Shown piece by piece: positions 31,148 through 40,065 of a stretch of DNA of 64,000 nucleotides. Source of the DNA: Cyprinodon diabolis. Lineage: Eukaryota > Chordata > Actinopteri > Cyprinodontiformes > Cyprinodontidae. The notes below the pieces were generated by a model. It did not search any database, was not told where the DNA came from, and saw nothing but the letters and a program-made list of their open reading frames with translations. The stretch spans positions 20,960,001 through 21,024,000 of the forward strand of contig CM060070.1 in NCBI GenBank assembly GCA_030533445.1, given 5' to 3'. A program made the translations under genes and the position numbers. Position 1 is the first letter of the stretch, and each line of letters opens with the position of its first letter.

Positions 31148-31843
31148 AGCCAGGCATACACTATGCGATTTTTTTCAAGCGTTGCATGCAGCTGCTGCTC
31201 ACACTGTACGACTAAACCGCAGGGGTTTGTCGTACAATGTGAGTTCACAGCTCATGCTTTATGTTTGGCCCGACGCTCTGATGCGATCTACCTGCTCACA
31301 CTGTACGACTAAAAACCACGTCGGACTCAGCTCCACAGTGAGATGGAGCTATTCTGTAGCTCTCTGTGCTGAAGCCAAACAAATAGAGGAGGGATATTAA
31401 GCTCACTATAGTGAACCACGCTGCCTTGTCAATTTGTGCAATTTTGTGCTGAAAGTCCTAAACAGAAAAGGCGACGACGTATTTAAATAAAAGACATGGC
31501 TGAGCAAACGTGGCTACTACAGACTGTCAGTTTTACAGACAGAACTCCATTTCACTCATTGCATCCCTGCCATGCTGCTGTGTTTACATCTGAGACGAAG
31601 AAAAAAAAGAAGAATCCTTCTTTGCGCATGCGCCCTGAGCGATTTGCCCACGACGGTCGGGAGAAAATCAAACATTTGATATTCTCCCGACCTCACGATA
31701 CCTGAACGTGAGGTGGCCGTGAGAGGCTGATCGCCGCTCGTAAACCCCAGTATACTACACGATCATGCTGAAAGTTGGCCTGATCGAAAGATTCTCGCAC
31801 GACTGGAAAATCGCCCCAAAAATGGCACAGCGTACGCTGGGCT
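31148..31843. mobile_element. PIF/Harbinger-type MITE (696 bp)
   Basis: TAA occurs directly at 31145-31147 and 31844-31846. The left end AGCCAGGCATACACTATGCG inverts against the right end, which reads AGCCCAGCGTACGCTGTGCC when reverse complemented. Inside, GCTCACACTGTACGACTAAA occurs twice, about 96 bp apart. No transposase is seen. It starts one base after the TTAA duplication of the preceding MITE. Confidence 0.65.
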
Positions 31844-31880
31844 TAAGATTAGATAGCAATTCCTGACAGGGAATTATTTT

Positions 31881-31954
31881 TTTAAAGAGTCAGTTTTGCT
31901 TCCTGTGATGGCTGGTGCTAATGGCAAAGACATATGGCAGAGATAAAAAGGTTT
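31881..31954 (+). repeat. 74-bp direct repeat, copy A
   Basis: Matches 35676-35749 at 72 of 74 positions by eye; the core includes CAGTTTTGCTTCCTGTGATG and GCTGGTGCTAATGGCAAAGA. The two copies bracket the 3.1-kb TIR element. I do not recognise the family. Confidence 0.85.
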
Positions 31955-32332
31955 TAAGAAAAATCAGTAAGAGCTCACACCTGATTTGACTCCTTCACAA
32001 CTTGCGCATATGCTTACAAATCTTGTCCAATGGATATTACACTGCATGAAAAGTGGGATTTTCGTCAATATGCGGCACTGTAGATTGTCGTGGAAGTTCA
32101 GGTTAACGGCAGTTTACGGTAATTTGCAGGGAACGCCGAAAACTCCCACAAATTGTCAGAAATTGACGCGGGCTTTCTTAGGCAGTGTTCCCACCATGCC
32201 TCCCCCCCATGGAATTCTAGGGGAGGCTTTAACATGTAAATGAAAATGCTGTGAGCTATACAAATGCAAATCAGGGTTGCAGGGGGAGTTTTACCCCAGT
32301 GACATTTTTCTAAAAGGTAAGAAAATCTCTGA

Positions 32333-32821
32333 TACAAAGAGATCAGGCTCAGTATAGACTCTTACATTTTAGCTTGAATTGATTTATTTAATTAAAGTAT
32401 AGAGACCAAAACAGATCTTTAGCTGACAGAGCAATACATTTAGAGCAGTAATTATTTTTTTAAAAATTTGCATTTAAGATAAAAAATAAAATGTTGTCTG
32501 TCAATATGCTCAATTCACAATTACTTAAGTGGAAAAGTTTCAAGAAATGAGTCTGAGATGATTCACTTTATAACATGTCGCATTATCCTGCTGGAAGTAG
32601 CCATCAGAAGAAGGTACACTGTGGTCATAAGGACATAAGGTCAGCAACAATGCTGAGGTAGGCTGCCTCATTTATTTGATGCTAAATTGGTATTAAGTGG
32701 CCCAAAGTGTGGCAATAAATATCCCCCAAATTTAAATAGATGGTACAAATAGATCAGGCTCAGTATGACCTAATTATAGTCTCTTACATTTTAGCTTGAA
32801 TTGATTTATTTAATTAAAGTA
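32333..32821 (+). repeat. Pair of ~75-bp direct repeats inside the 3.1-kb element
   Basis: The segment around GATCAGGCTCAGTAT and ACTCTTACATTTTAGCTTGA, ending in TTTATTTAATTAAAGTA, occurs at about 32333-32400 and again at 32744-32821. The second copy has an extra ~11 bp (GACCTAATTAT region). It looks like an internal duplication. Confidence 0.75.
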
Positions 32822-33399
32822 CGCTAGATTACTGTGTATGCAAATGTTATGTAAAAAAATACACAAAATAATTTATTTCAAAAATTAGTTTTAATCAGAA
32901 TCAGTTGTTAAAATTTTCTTCCTTAAAACGGTCTTCACGAGGTAGATTCAAAATGACCAAGTAGATGGCTCCAACTGAATATGGTGCATCTTTGAAAGGT
33001 TGGAACCAGTCCACATTCAGCATCAAGGCCAAATTAATTGGCTCTGCTAAAAAAGGCTAAAAAATGGTAAACCATTGTTTTACAGCAACTCCTCTCTCAC
33101 ATATACAATATTGCATCTTCTAATATGTTTCCTTAAAGACTGTTTAGGACAGGAAGCTACAAAAAGTTAAATGACCATAAACTCAATGTAAACCCCTAGC
33201 TATTATTATTTTATGTTTATTTTATTTATTTGTTCATTTATTTATATGTTTGTTTCCCTTGTTTTATTTTTATTTATTTTTTACATTCTATGTCTCATTT
33301 TTTTAAAATTATAATGTCACCAACTGCTGTGTATCTTTGTTTGATGTTTGAATTAGTCTGTATTGTTACACGGAATTGCCAATAAAGCAAAAAAAAAAA

Positions 33400-34540
33400 G
33401 AAAAAAACATGATAGACGCTGTTCTCGCCAGTCCTTCCGTATAACAATGACCTCGTATGTGATTGGAGGAGCTATACTCAGAAGAACTTTATCTCCAGTT
33501 CCTTTGTTTGGAATTTGCTGGTACGTGATCAATGGCTGGATGACGTCTCGCGTTCAACTCACCTTCAACTCCTCTTGGACGCGATGGCGACTCTGCAGTC
33601 GAACAACTGTGCGGGAGAGACGAACTCAAAGAAGAGAAGCTAGCGGTAAATATATGTTTGATTACTGCCTGCTAAGCTAAAAGCAGCCTAGCCTAAGCTA
33701 CGGCTAATAGTAGCCTAGCCTAAAGCTACGGCTAATAGTAGCCTTGCAAGAACAAGCTTAATTAAAGTGTATTTTTTGGGATTCACAGGAAGCAGTACGC
33801 CGTCTTCACAACTCGGAGATAAATTGCAGGCGCTATGAACCGGAGCAAGGGTAAGAGTTAAAGAATATGCTTTCATTCTGCGGTAAAAGGAAATAGATAC
33901 GGATAGATACCGATCATAGCTGTACATTTTGTTTTCACAGACTAATCTCGCCTCCTATTATTCATACCACTCTCATTTAATTGTTTTCCAGCTGCCTGTA
34001 AGACGTATTATGAGACGGTACGCAGGAGCTTCACATATACGCAGCCAGCGAGCACGTTGCGCGCGGAAGCTGCCAAGCATTCAGAAAAGAAAGAGAGTCA
34101 GACTTTATTTGGTGACTATTTTTCAGGTGCATTGATAGATGTGTTGTGTCCATACGCAGTGCATCCCATCGCATAGTGCTGATTCATTGTTTTTTTTTTT
34201 TTTTTTACAGCTGCTGGAATCGAGGCAGAGTGTGCTAGCTGATGAGGAAGGGGAACTCTGGAATGGCTGCCGCCATTTCGTAGGCCGGATCTCTCTGAAC
34301 TCTGTTTTAAGCTGCAGTCCCGGTTAGAAGCGATGCCGAAGTACAGGGCCACGCACTGTAGGCGTCTGCACATCGTACCTGCCTCGGAGTGAATGCTGCC
34401 AGTTACCTCCAACCCCGAGGAAGCAAACGGGCCGTTCACGGACTTGTAATTTTTGGATATGCATGTGTTTGGATACGCGTTGTATATAGTTGTGTGTGTT
34501 TTAATAAAGCTCTTTCTTTGCGTAAACAGCTTTCTGGCAA
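33400..34540 (+). ncRNA. Putative spliced transcription unit carried in the 3.1-kb element
   Basis: Canonical signals occur in transcript order on the plus strand. A GC-rich first block with ATGGCGACTCTGCAGTCG ends at a donor (33646, GTAAAT). A small exon 33789-33850 has an acceptor TTCACAG and donor GTAAGA. Acceptors follow at 33940 and 33991 with a donor at 34127 (CAG|GTGCAT). A last exon starts at 34211 after a T-rich tract and TTTACAG, and AATAAA lies at 34503-34508. The first frame closes after 19 codons and no long frame survives joining, so a non-coding or dead transcript is more likely than a protein gene. It could be a host gene fragment captured by the transposon. I recognise no family. 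Confidence 0.35.
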
Positions 34541-34675
34541 ATGTTCATTTCCTGTATAAATTCATTCATTTCCTTGATGGTAGCCTAATAATTGTGTAGT
34601 AGTGTAGGATAACATAAATACACAGCATATGAATAAATAAATATATGAATGAATAAATATATGAATTAATGAATA

Positions 34676-34683
<8 letters not shown>

Positions 34684-34734
<51 letters not shown>
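34684..34734 (+). repeat. (TA)n microsatellite
   Basis: About 25 uninterrupted TA units. It lies inside the 3.1-kb TIR element. Confidence 0.95.
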
Positions 34735-34737
<3 letters not shown>

Positions 34738-34784
34738 TTATTTTATACATTTATGTAAATTTATATGTAAATAAGTATATATGC

Positions 34785-34937
34785 CAACCAATCACAAGCG
34801 ACTTTACTTTTTTAAAAAGAAGTGGTTCCGTCCAATACTCAGTAAGAAAATCCTGGCGTGGCCACGTGTGGTTTTGCTGCCAATCACGAGCGATTTCACT
34901 TTTTTGAGAATAGTGGTTTCAGCCAATACTGAGTAGG
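34785..34937 (+). repeat. Two-copy 92-bp tandem repeat with CCAAT words
   Basis: CCAATCACAAGCGACTTTAC at 34788 and CCAATCACGAGCGATTTCAC at 34880 start two similar units. Each continues to a TTTTTT tract, AGTGGTT and a second CCAAT word (CCAATACTCAGTA and CCAATACTGAGTA). The regular CCAAT spacing resembles a promoter array, but no function is shown. Confidence 0.65.
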
Positions 34938-35176
34938 TTATTCAAGCCAGACCTGGCCAGCCGCGCGGGTTCGCTGCATTCATATGCTAATTAGGGCCAT
35001 TAGTACAGCTGATCGCTCTCCACATACGTCAGAGTCTGTTCCCGACAATTTGTGGCACTGACAGCGGGGACAAGCGCGGGTTGCAAATTGTCGGAAACTG
35101 ACGAAAATCAGGGAGATCTGCGGGAGTTTACGGGGACGAAAATCTCACTTTTCATGCAGTGTTAACCCCAGAAGAC

Positions 35177-35249
35177 TGTTTCTGCCAGGTTGTGAATCTG
35201 GGACCTTAAGCTTGTGAGGCAAACATGATGACCACTACACTACAGAAAC
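35177..35249 (-). pseudogene. tRNA-Val (CAC) pseudogene or tRNA-derived fragment
   Basis: The minus strand gives 73 nt closely matching vertebrate tRNA-Val. The acceptor stem is perfect (GTTTCTG with CAGAAAC, then A). GTGTAGTGGTCATCAT is the D-arm, and the anticodon loop CTCACAA has anticodon CAC. The anticodon stem has two mismatches (TTTGC with GCTTA), the T stem has one, and the T loop is TTCACAA instead of TTCGAAA. These changes suggest a pseudogene or SINE head. It starts 13 bp after the TTA flank of the 3.1-kb element. Confidence 0.7.
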
Positions 35250-36129
35250 AACTCCCCTCCTACTCAGAGACGGATGCAATAACAAGTATGGCTAAGTTTT
35301 GATGAAACATTGAGACAAGGAATTCCAGTGTGGGGTTTCTCGTACAAAGAATATGATATTGCAAGGCACTGTCATGTAAACAGTGCCTTGAGTATACTAG
35401 ATATTTTTCTTCTTTTATGTTTCCAACCAAATGTCATTTAAAATAACACTATTAAATATATTAAATGAAATGCAATAGATTAAAAATGCAACTATTTTAT
35501 CCAGCCTTTAGTTAGCGGATTTCTTTCCATGTCTTACATGGTTGATTCAAGACAAAGTTATTGTCAATTATTGGTCAGCTTTGCCATTTCATCACAGGGT
35601 GGATAAAATTCAACCAAAATACTAAATTGAGGCCTAAAACACCATACATCAAAATCCATTTGGCTGACATCTTGTTTTAAAGATTCAGTTTTGCTTCCTG
35701 TGATGGCTGGTGCTAATGGCAAAGACATATGGCAAAGATAAAAAGGTTTGATGGGTAATAGAATTTTTCCTCTCTATATGTTAAGGAATTTGACTTGAGT
35801 TGACGTTGCTCACCTCGAAGACATTAAAGTACATTAACAACAACAACAACAAATGGAGCCTAGGTGGAAGTTCAACTGAAGAAACTCATTGCTCTCCTGC
35901 TACACAACCAATCAGCTTTGAACCACACCTCCACGAAAGCCAATCGGCAGCCAAAGTTCATCTTAAAAGGCCTCTGATTGCACTGGTCTCCTCCTGTGCG
36001 CAGGAGGTGGATGGAATGTGTGACTTCATTCAGATGACACCGTTTGAGCTAGGGATCGTCCCGCCAGCTGCTGCTTGGATCCTATCCTCTGACACACCTG
36101 TTGATCCACGCACTGCTGTAGAGATTTAC
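35250..36129. other. Intergenic; contains copy B of the 74-bp repeat
   Basis: Positions 35676-35749 repeat 31881-31954. Around 35900-36000 the sequence becomes GC-richer and contains ACCAATCAG and CCAATCGG words before the tandem array. The long plus-strand frame starting at 35800 runs into that array and is not a recognisable protein. Confidence 0.5.
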
Positions 36130-37300
36130 AGCTCTGCCACGCTCTTTTCCCATTGCTGCAGGTGCTCATGGTGCCTTTTCCTACCGCTGCAGGTGCGCAG
36201 GCTGCCCTGCATCCTCAATGGCGAGCACCTATGCTCCCCTTTTTGCCATCACTGCACATGCTCATGGTGCCCTCCATCCATTGCAGCGGGCGCTTACTGC
36301 GGCCTTAGCTGCAGGTGCTATGGCACCCCTCATTCTCGTACCGGCCCTCATCGCCCCCTCTTCCCATTGCTACAGGCACTCATGGCACCATTTTCTAGGG
36401 CTGCACATGGCACTTTCATTGCATGCCGCTTCATGGCATCGCTACTAGCTTATGGCACCCCTTTTTTCATCGCTATAACGTTTGGCTCCCTCCATCCAAT
36501 GCTACAAACGCGCATGGCGCCTGCCATCCACATCTGCAGGAGCATCATGGTGCGTCATATCTGTCACGGCGGAAGTTTCTGGCGGCCTTTCTGAATCGCT
36601 ACAGTCACTCATGCACCCTTATTCAGTGTTGCATGCGATTATGGTGCCTTCCATCTTTGTGGCAGGCGCTTCATGGTGCCTATCATTGTGGGCATTTATG
36701 GCGGCAGCTCCGCAGTGGGCATTTTATGCCGCCTTCCAGCTTTGCAGCGGGCGCTTCATGGCGCCTATCATTGTGGCCGTTAATGGTGGCAACTCTGCGG
36801 TGGGTATTTTATGCCGCCTTCTAGCATTGCGGCGGGTGATTCTTGGCACCCATACTCATTGCGGCAGACGCATCACACTTTTATCCATTGCCAGCATTTC
36901 ATGGTGCCCTTATTCCATCCCAGCCAATGCATTACGGCCCCCAGCTATTTGCCTCAGGCGGATAAAGCTTTGAACCAATCGCAGCAGTGCTTATGGCGCT
37001 GTCTTTTCATCGCAGCAGGTGCATTAGGGCCCCTCAGCTTATTGCTCCAGGCGTATCACACCCAAACCCATCCATGCTTTCGCATCACAGGCGCTTTGCT
37101 TCAAACCCTTTAGCACATCATGGCAAAGGTATCTCAACTGAAACATCTCGCTTAACCATCGCGGCTTGGTTGTTTTGTCTTTGGTCATCGCGGCTTGCGG
37201 ATTAGCCTAGATCATCGCATCCCAATCTCACTTTCTCAGCTCATCGTGTATCATGTCCCCAGCTCATTGCTGCACGGGCTTGTGTTTTCTGTTCGTACCC
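36130..37300 (+). repeat. Degenerate ~30-bp minisatellite-like array
   Basis: Imperfect units of about 28-32 bp recur throughout, with a core like CATTGC.GCAGGCGCTCATGG followed by YGCC and a pyrimidine-rich end. A higher-order repeat of 85 bp is visible as two neighbours, 36658-36742 and 36743-36827. Because the unit is mostly stop-free and not a multiple of three, several overlapping frames of 76-264 codons stay open. These are by-products, not genes. Similar CATTGC-spaced sequence resumes after the nested insertions, at about 38652-38830. Confidence 0.65.
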
Positions 37301-37304
37301 TTAA

Positions 37305-38215
37305 AGGAATAGTACACCCAAAACATGATTAGCCTTCATTTTCTACTCACCCCCATGCTGAACAACACTCTGGAGTACTTTTTTGATATCTCAAATGCAT
37401 CTGGAGATCTGGGAGGCTTCTTGCTGTCTGCTGACATTCAAATAATGGAGGTCTATGGTGCCCGAGGAAGAAAGGTCCATAAAAGTCCACAAAAAACGTG
37501 TCAATATTCCTCCATACTGCTCGTCGAATGTATTCCAAGTGTCCTGGGTGGGTAGCGTCCATAATTTACTCGAAACGAAGTCATTTAGAATGTTTTTAGA
37601 GCATAAACAGTAGTGTATAGGATTTCCTAAAAGCGCGTTCTCGAGTCTACGGAAACCGCGGCAGACCAAACCAGATGAAAGTGCGCATTCAGCTCGGCAA
37701 AGAACTCATGCTCTTCCTCAGCACTGAAGTCCTCAGACATTTTTTTTTCGTTGTTTCTTTCTTTGCACAGGTAAACAGCACATTTCTTCTTCTACGCTTG
37801 CATTATCAAGAGCAGACGCTGAATGCGCACTTTCATCCTTTTTGGTCTGCCGCAGTTTCCATAGGCTCGTTAACTTGCAGGCGCGCGCTTTTAGGAAATC
37901 CTATACATTACTGTTTATGCTCTAAAAACATTCTAAATGACGTTGTTTCGAGTAAATTATGGACACTACCAACTCAAGACACTTGGAATACATTGGACGA
38001 GCAGTATGGAGGAATATTGACACGTTTTTTGTGGACTCTTATGGACCTTTCTGCCTCGGGCACCATAGACCTCCATTATTTGAATGTCAGCAGACAGCAA
38101 GAAGCCTCCCAGATCTCCAGAAGAATTTGAGATATCAAAAAATACTCCAGAGTGTTGTTCAGCATGGGGGTGAGTAGAAAATGAAGGCTAATCCTGTTTT
38201 GGGTGTACTATTCCT
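37305..38215. mobile_element. TTAA-type foldback element with ~390-bp arms
   Basis: The left arm (37305 to about 37694) and right arm (about 37822-38215) are inverted copies that differ at scattered positions (roughly 90-95% identical by eye). They enclose a ~125-bp T-rich loop. The outermost bases are AGGAATAGTACACCC and its inverse GGGTGTACTATTCCT, and TTAA lies on both sides (37301-37304 and 38216-38219). TTAA suggests a piggyBac-like non-autonomous element. The similar peptides read from each arm on opposite strands are a result of the inversion. Confidence 0.8.
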
Positions 38216-38218
38216 TTA

Positions 38219-38648
38219 AGGCTGATTTATATTTTGAAACCGGGTCCTCTGCGTAGGTGTCGCAGTGAACAAAAAGGCGTTCCCACCCCAGCAGCAGAGA
38301 CTCCGCTGCACCTCTCCTAAATTGCAACTGACCGCAGACAGTACCGCAGACAGGAGATCGGCTTGTTTTGTTTCTATGACCGAAATTGCAGAAAACACTT
38401 GTGATGTTGGACCAGCAGAAGAGCGAGGTGCACGAGAATGCTTGGACCCTTTTTCCACTTGGATCCCCGCTCTTTTTCGCCGTCATGTCCCTCTGTTGAT
38501 GGACTAAACTCGCCCCCACTTCCTCATCGTCTCGGCCGTATCTAGACCCACAGTGGCCCCGCAGACCACGCTTCAAAATTGAGCATAAATCAAAAATGTC
38601 TGCGTCAAGCTCACTGCGATACACTGCTGCAGGAGTATAACCAGCCCT
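38219..38648. mobile_element. PIF/Harbinger-type MITE (430 bp)
   Basis: Its left TTA is at 38216-38218, shared with the TTAA of the foldback, and its right TTA is at 38649-38651. The ends AGGCTGATTTATAT and TATAACCAGCCCT form an imperfect inverted pair matching those of the 3416-3942 element. No transposase is seen. The foldback is inserted exactly at its left boundary, so this MITE was there first. Confidence 0.7.
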
Positions 38649-38859
38649 TTAGCTCATCGCTACGTAGAGCTTGTCTGTGGTTGTGGCGGGCCAGAGGGCT
38701 CAGCCACAGCCTGTCATTGCTTTTATCACCACAGTCATCACCGCATCATTGTTTTCAAGCGTCATTGTGCCCTTGCTTGGTCAGCAATTTTGCCATTGCA
38801 CATCATCCCAGCGTTGCGCTTTTATTTCCAGGCTGCTTTATCTGGCTATTGCATTTCCT

Positions 38860-39200
38860 TCCTCCTTGTCCAGGTTCACTGTTTAAGGGCTGCCTTCTGA
38901 CTTTTCTTTTGGTCTAAACTGCTTATCGATTGGATCGGCAATCTTTCTACTATCTCATCATTCTGTCTGCAGCCATGCTTAAATTTTACAGATGATGCCC
39001 CATCCATAGGTTTTGGGGAGGTTCTTTCAAATAGTTGGTTTGCAGTCCATGGCTGCTCCCCTTATCCCCCCTGTTTCTCTGCTTAGTGAGGTTTACCCGT
39101 TAGCTATAGCTTGCGTCATCTGGCCATTCATTCAGAATGGAGCAGCCACAACAGCGGTCTGTGGCGTTGACTTGACTTCTCAGCAACGGGGCTGATGGTC
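38860..39200 (+). pseudogene. DIRS/Ngaro-like retrotransposon remnant (RNase H region)
   Basis: One frame reads TDDAPSIGFGEVLSNSWFA near 38991-39047. This recalls the RNase H start in tyrosine-recombinase retrotransposons (TDA...GFG......WFA..WP). The next frame gives SLLSEVYPLAIACVIW at about 39076-39123, matching the LYELYPLV.A..W block that follows. The match therefore needs a frame change and contains stops, so it is dead. A LINE interrupts it near 39205. The class is inferred from these two blocks only. Confidence 0.45.
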
Positions 39201-39204
39201 TTCA

Positions 39205-40065
39205 AAGTCAAGTCAAAGTCAAAAAGCCTTTATTGTCATTATATTCTGTGACAGATACAATGAGATTTGGGACTTCCATAACAGCTACCGTGAAATAAAA
39301 ATAAAATAAAATATATAAAATATATAGATATATTAAAAGGAAAATGAAAAGGAAATGTAAACAGTTACAAAAAATATATATAAATATATTAAATGAAATG
39401 TAAACAGTGAAAAGGAAATGTAAACAGTGAAAAGGAAATGTAAACAGTACTGGCACAGATTGTGGGGGGGGGATAGTGCAAAACAGGTGTAAAGTGACCG
39501 ACAGTGCAGGTCGGAGTTGAGGGGGGGCAATGGCTTGGGGAATAATACAAACCAGGATGAAAAGTGTCTGTCAGTGCAGGTCGGAGTTAAGGGCGGCAAT
39601 GGCTCGGGGGAAGAAACTGTTCTTGAGTCTGTTTGTCCTGATCCTCATTTGCCTGTAGCGCCTTCCAGAGGGCAACAGGTCAAACAGGGTGGAGCCAGGG
39701 TGGGAGCTGTCCTTGGAGATGGCCCTGGCTCTGCTGAGGCACCGGGTGGAGTAAATGTCTGCCAGGGAGGGGAGAGGGCGACCGATAATCCTCTGCGCCG
39801 CCTTTATCACCCTCTGCAGCCTCTCCCTGTCGGCAGCGGTGGAGCTGCCGAACCATACTATGATGCAGTAGGTCAGCAAGCTCTCGATGGAGGAGCGGTA
39901 GAAGGCCAGCAGCAGATCAGAGTTGAGGTTGTACCTTCTGAGGATTCTCAGGAAGTGTAACCTTTGCCGGGCCTTCTTGATGATGGTGGTGATGTTCTCT
40001 GACCAGGTGATGCGGTCAGAGATGTGGACGCCGAGGTATTTCAGCCTACAGTATGCCTCATATAT
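39205..40065 (-). mobile_element. 5'-truncated Rex1/L2-type LINE copy
   Basis: On the minus strand a nearly intact C-terminal part of ORF2 runs from RLKYLGVHISDRITWSENI through RLHFLRILRRYNLNSDLLLA, SIESLLTYCIIVWFGS, RVIKAAQRIIGRPLPSLADI and HPGSTLFDLLPSGRRY to SFFPRAIAALNSDLH. The 3' UTR has a ~71-bp duplication of the ORF end (39501 and 39572), three units of GGAAATGTAAACAGT and a tail of TGACTTTGACTTGACTTTGA. The open frame suggests a relatively young copy. Homologous fragments are at 58127-58450 and 61915-63245. Confidence 0.8.

Larger units (their letters stand above)
32040..35161. mobile_element. 3.1-kb TIR element, TTA target duplication, with transcript-like cargo
   Basis: TTA flanks it at 32037-32039 and 35162-35164. 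The first 27 bp begin CACTGCATGAAAAGTG and the last 27 bp are their inverted complement with one mismatch. Subterminal regions share motifs such as AAATTGTC in opposite orientation. The three-base TTA duplication suggests PIF/Harbinger, but no DDE transposase or MYB-like frame is seen, so the copy is non-autonomous. Its interior holds a ~75-bp direct repeat (32333 and 32744), a transcript-like block (33400-34540), an AT microsatellite and a 92-bp tandem pair rich in CCAAT words. Confidence 0.6.

Noticed and set aside
35800..36594. 264-codon plus-strand open frame, the longest in the window
   Set aside because: Most of it is translated degenerate tandem array; other frames over the same DNA are equally open, and no domain is recognisable.
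37391..38130. Similar open frames on opposite strands that look like a duplicated gene
   Set aside because: They come from the two inverted arms of the foldback element.
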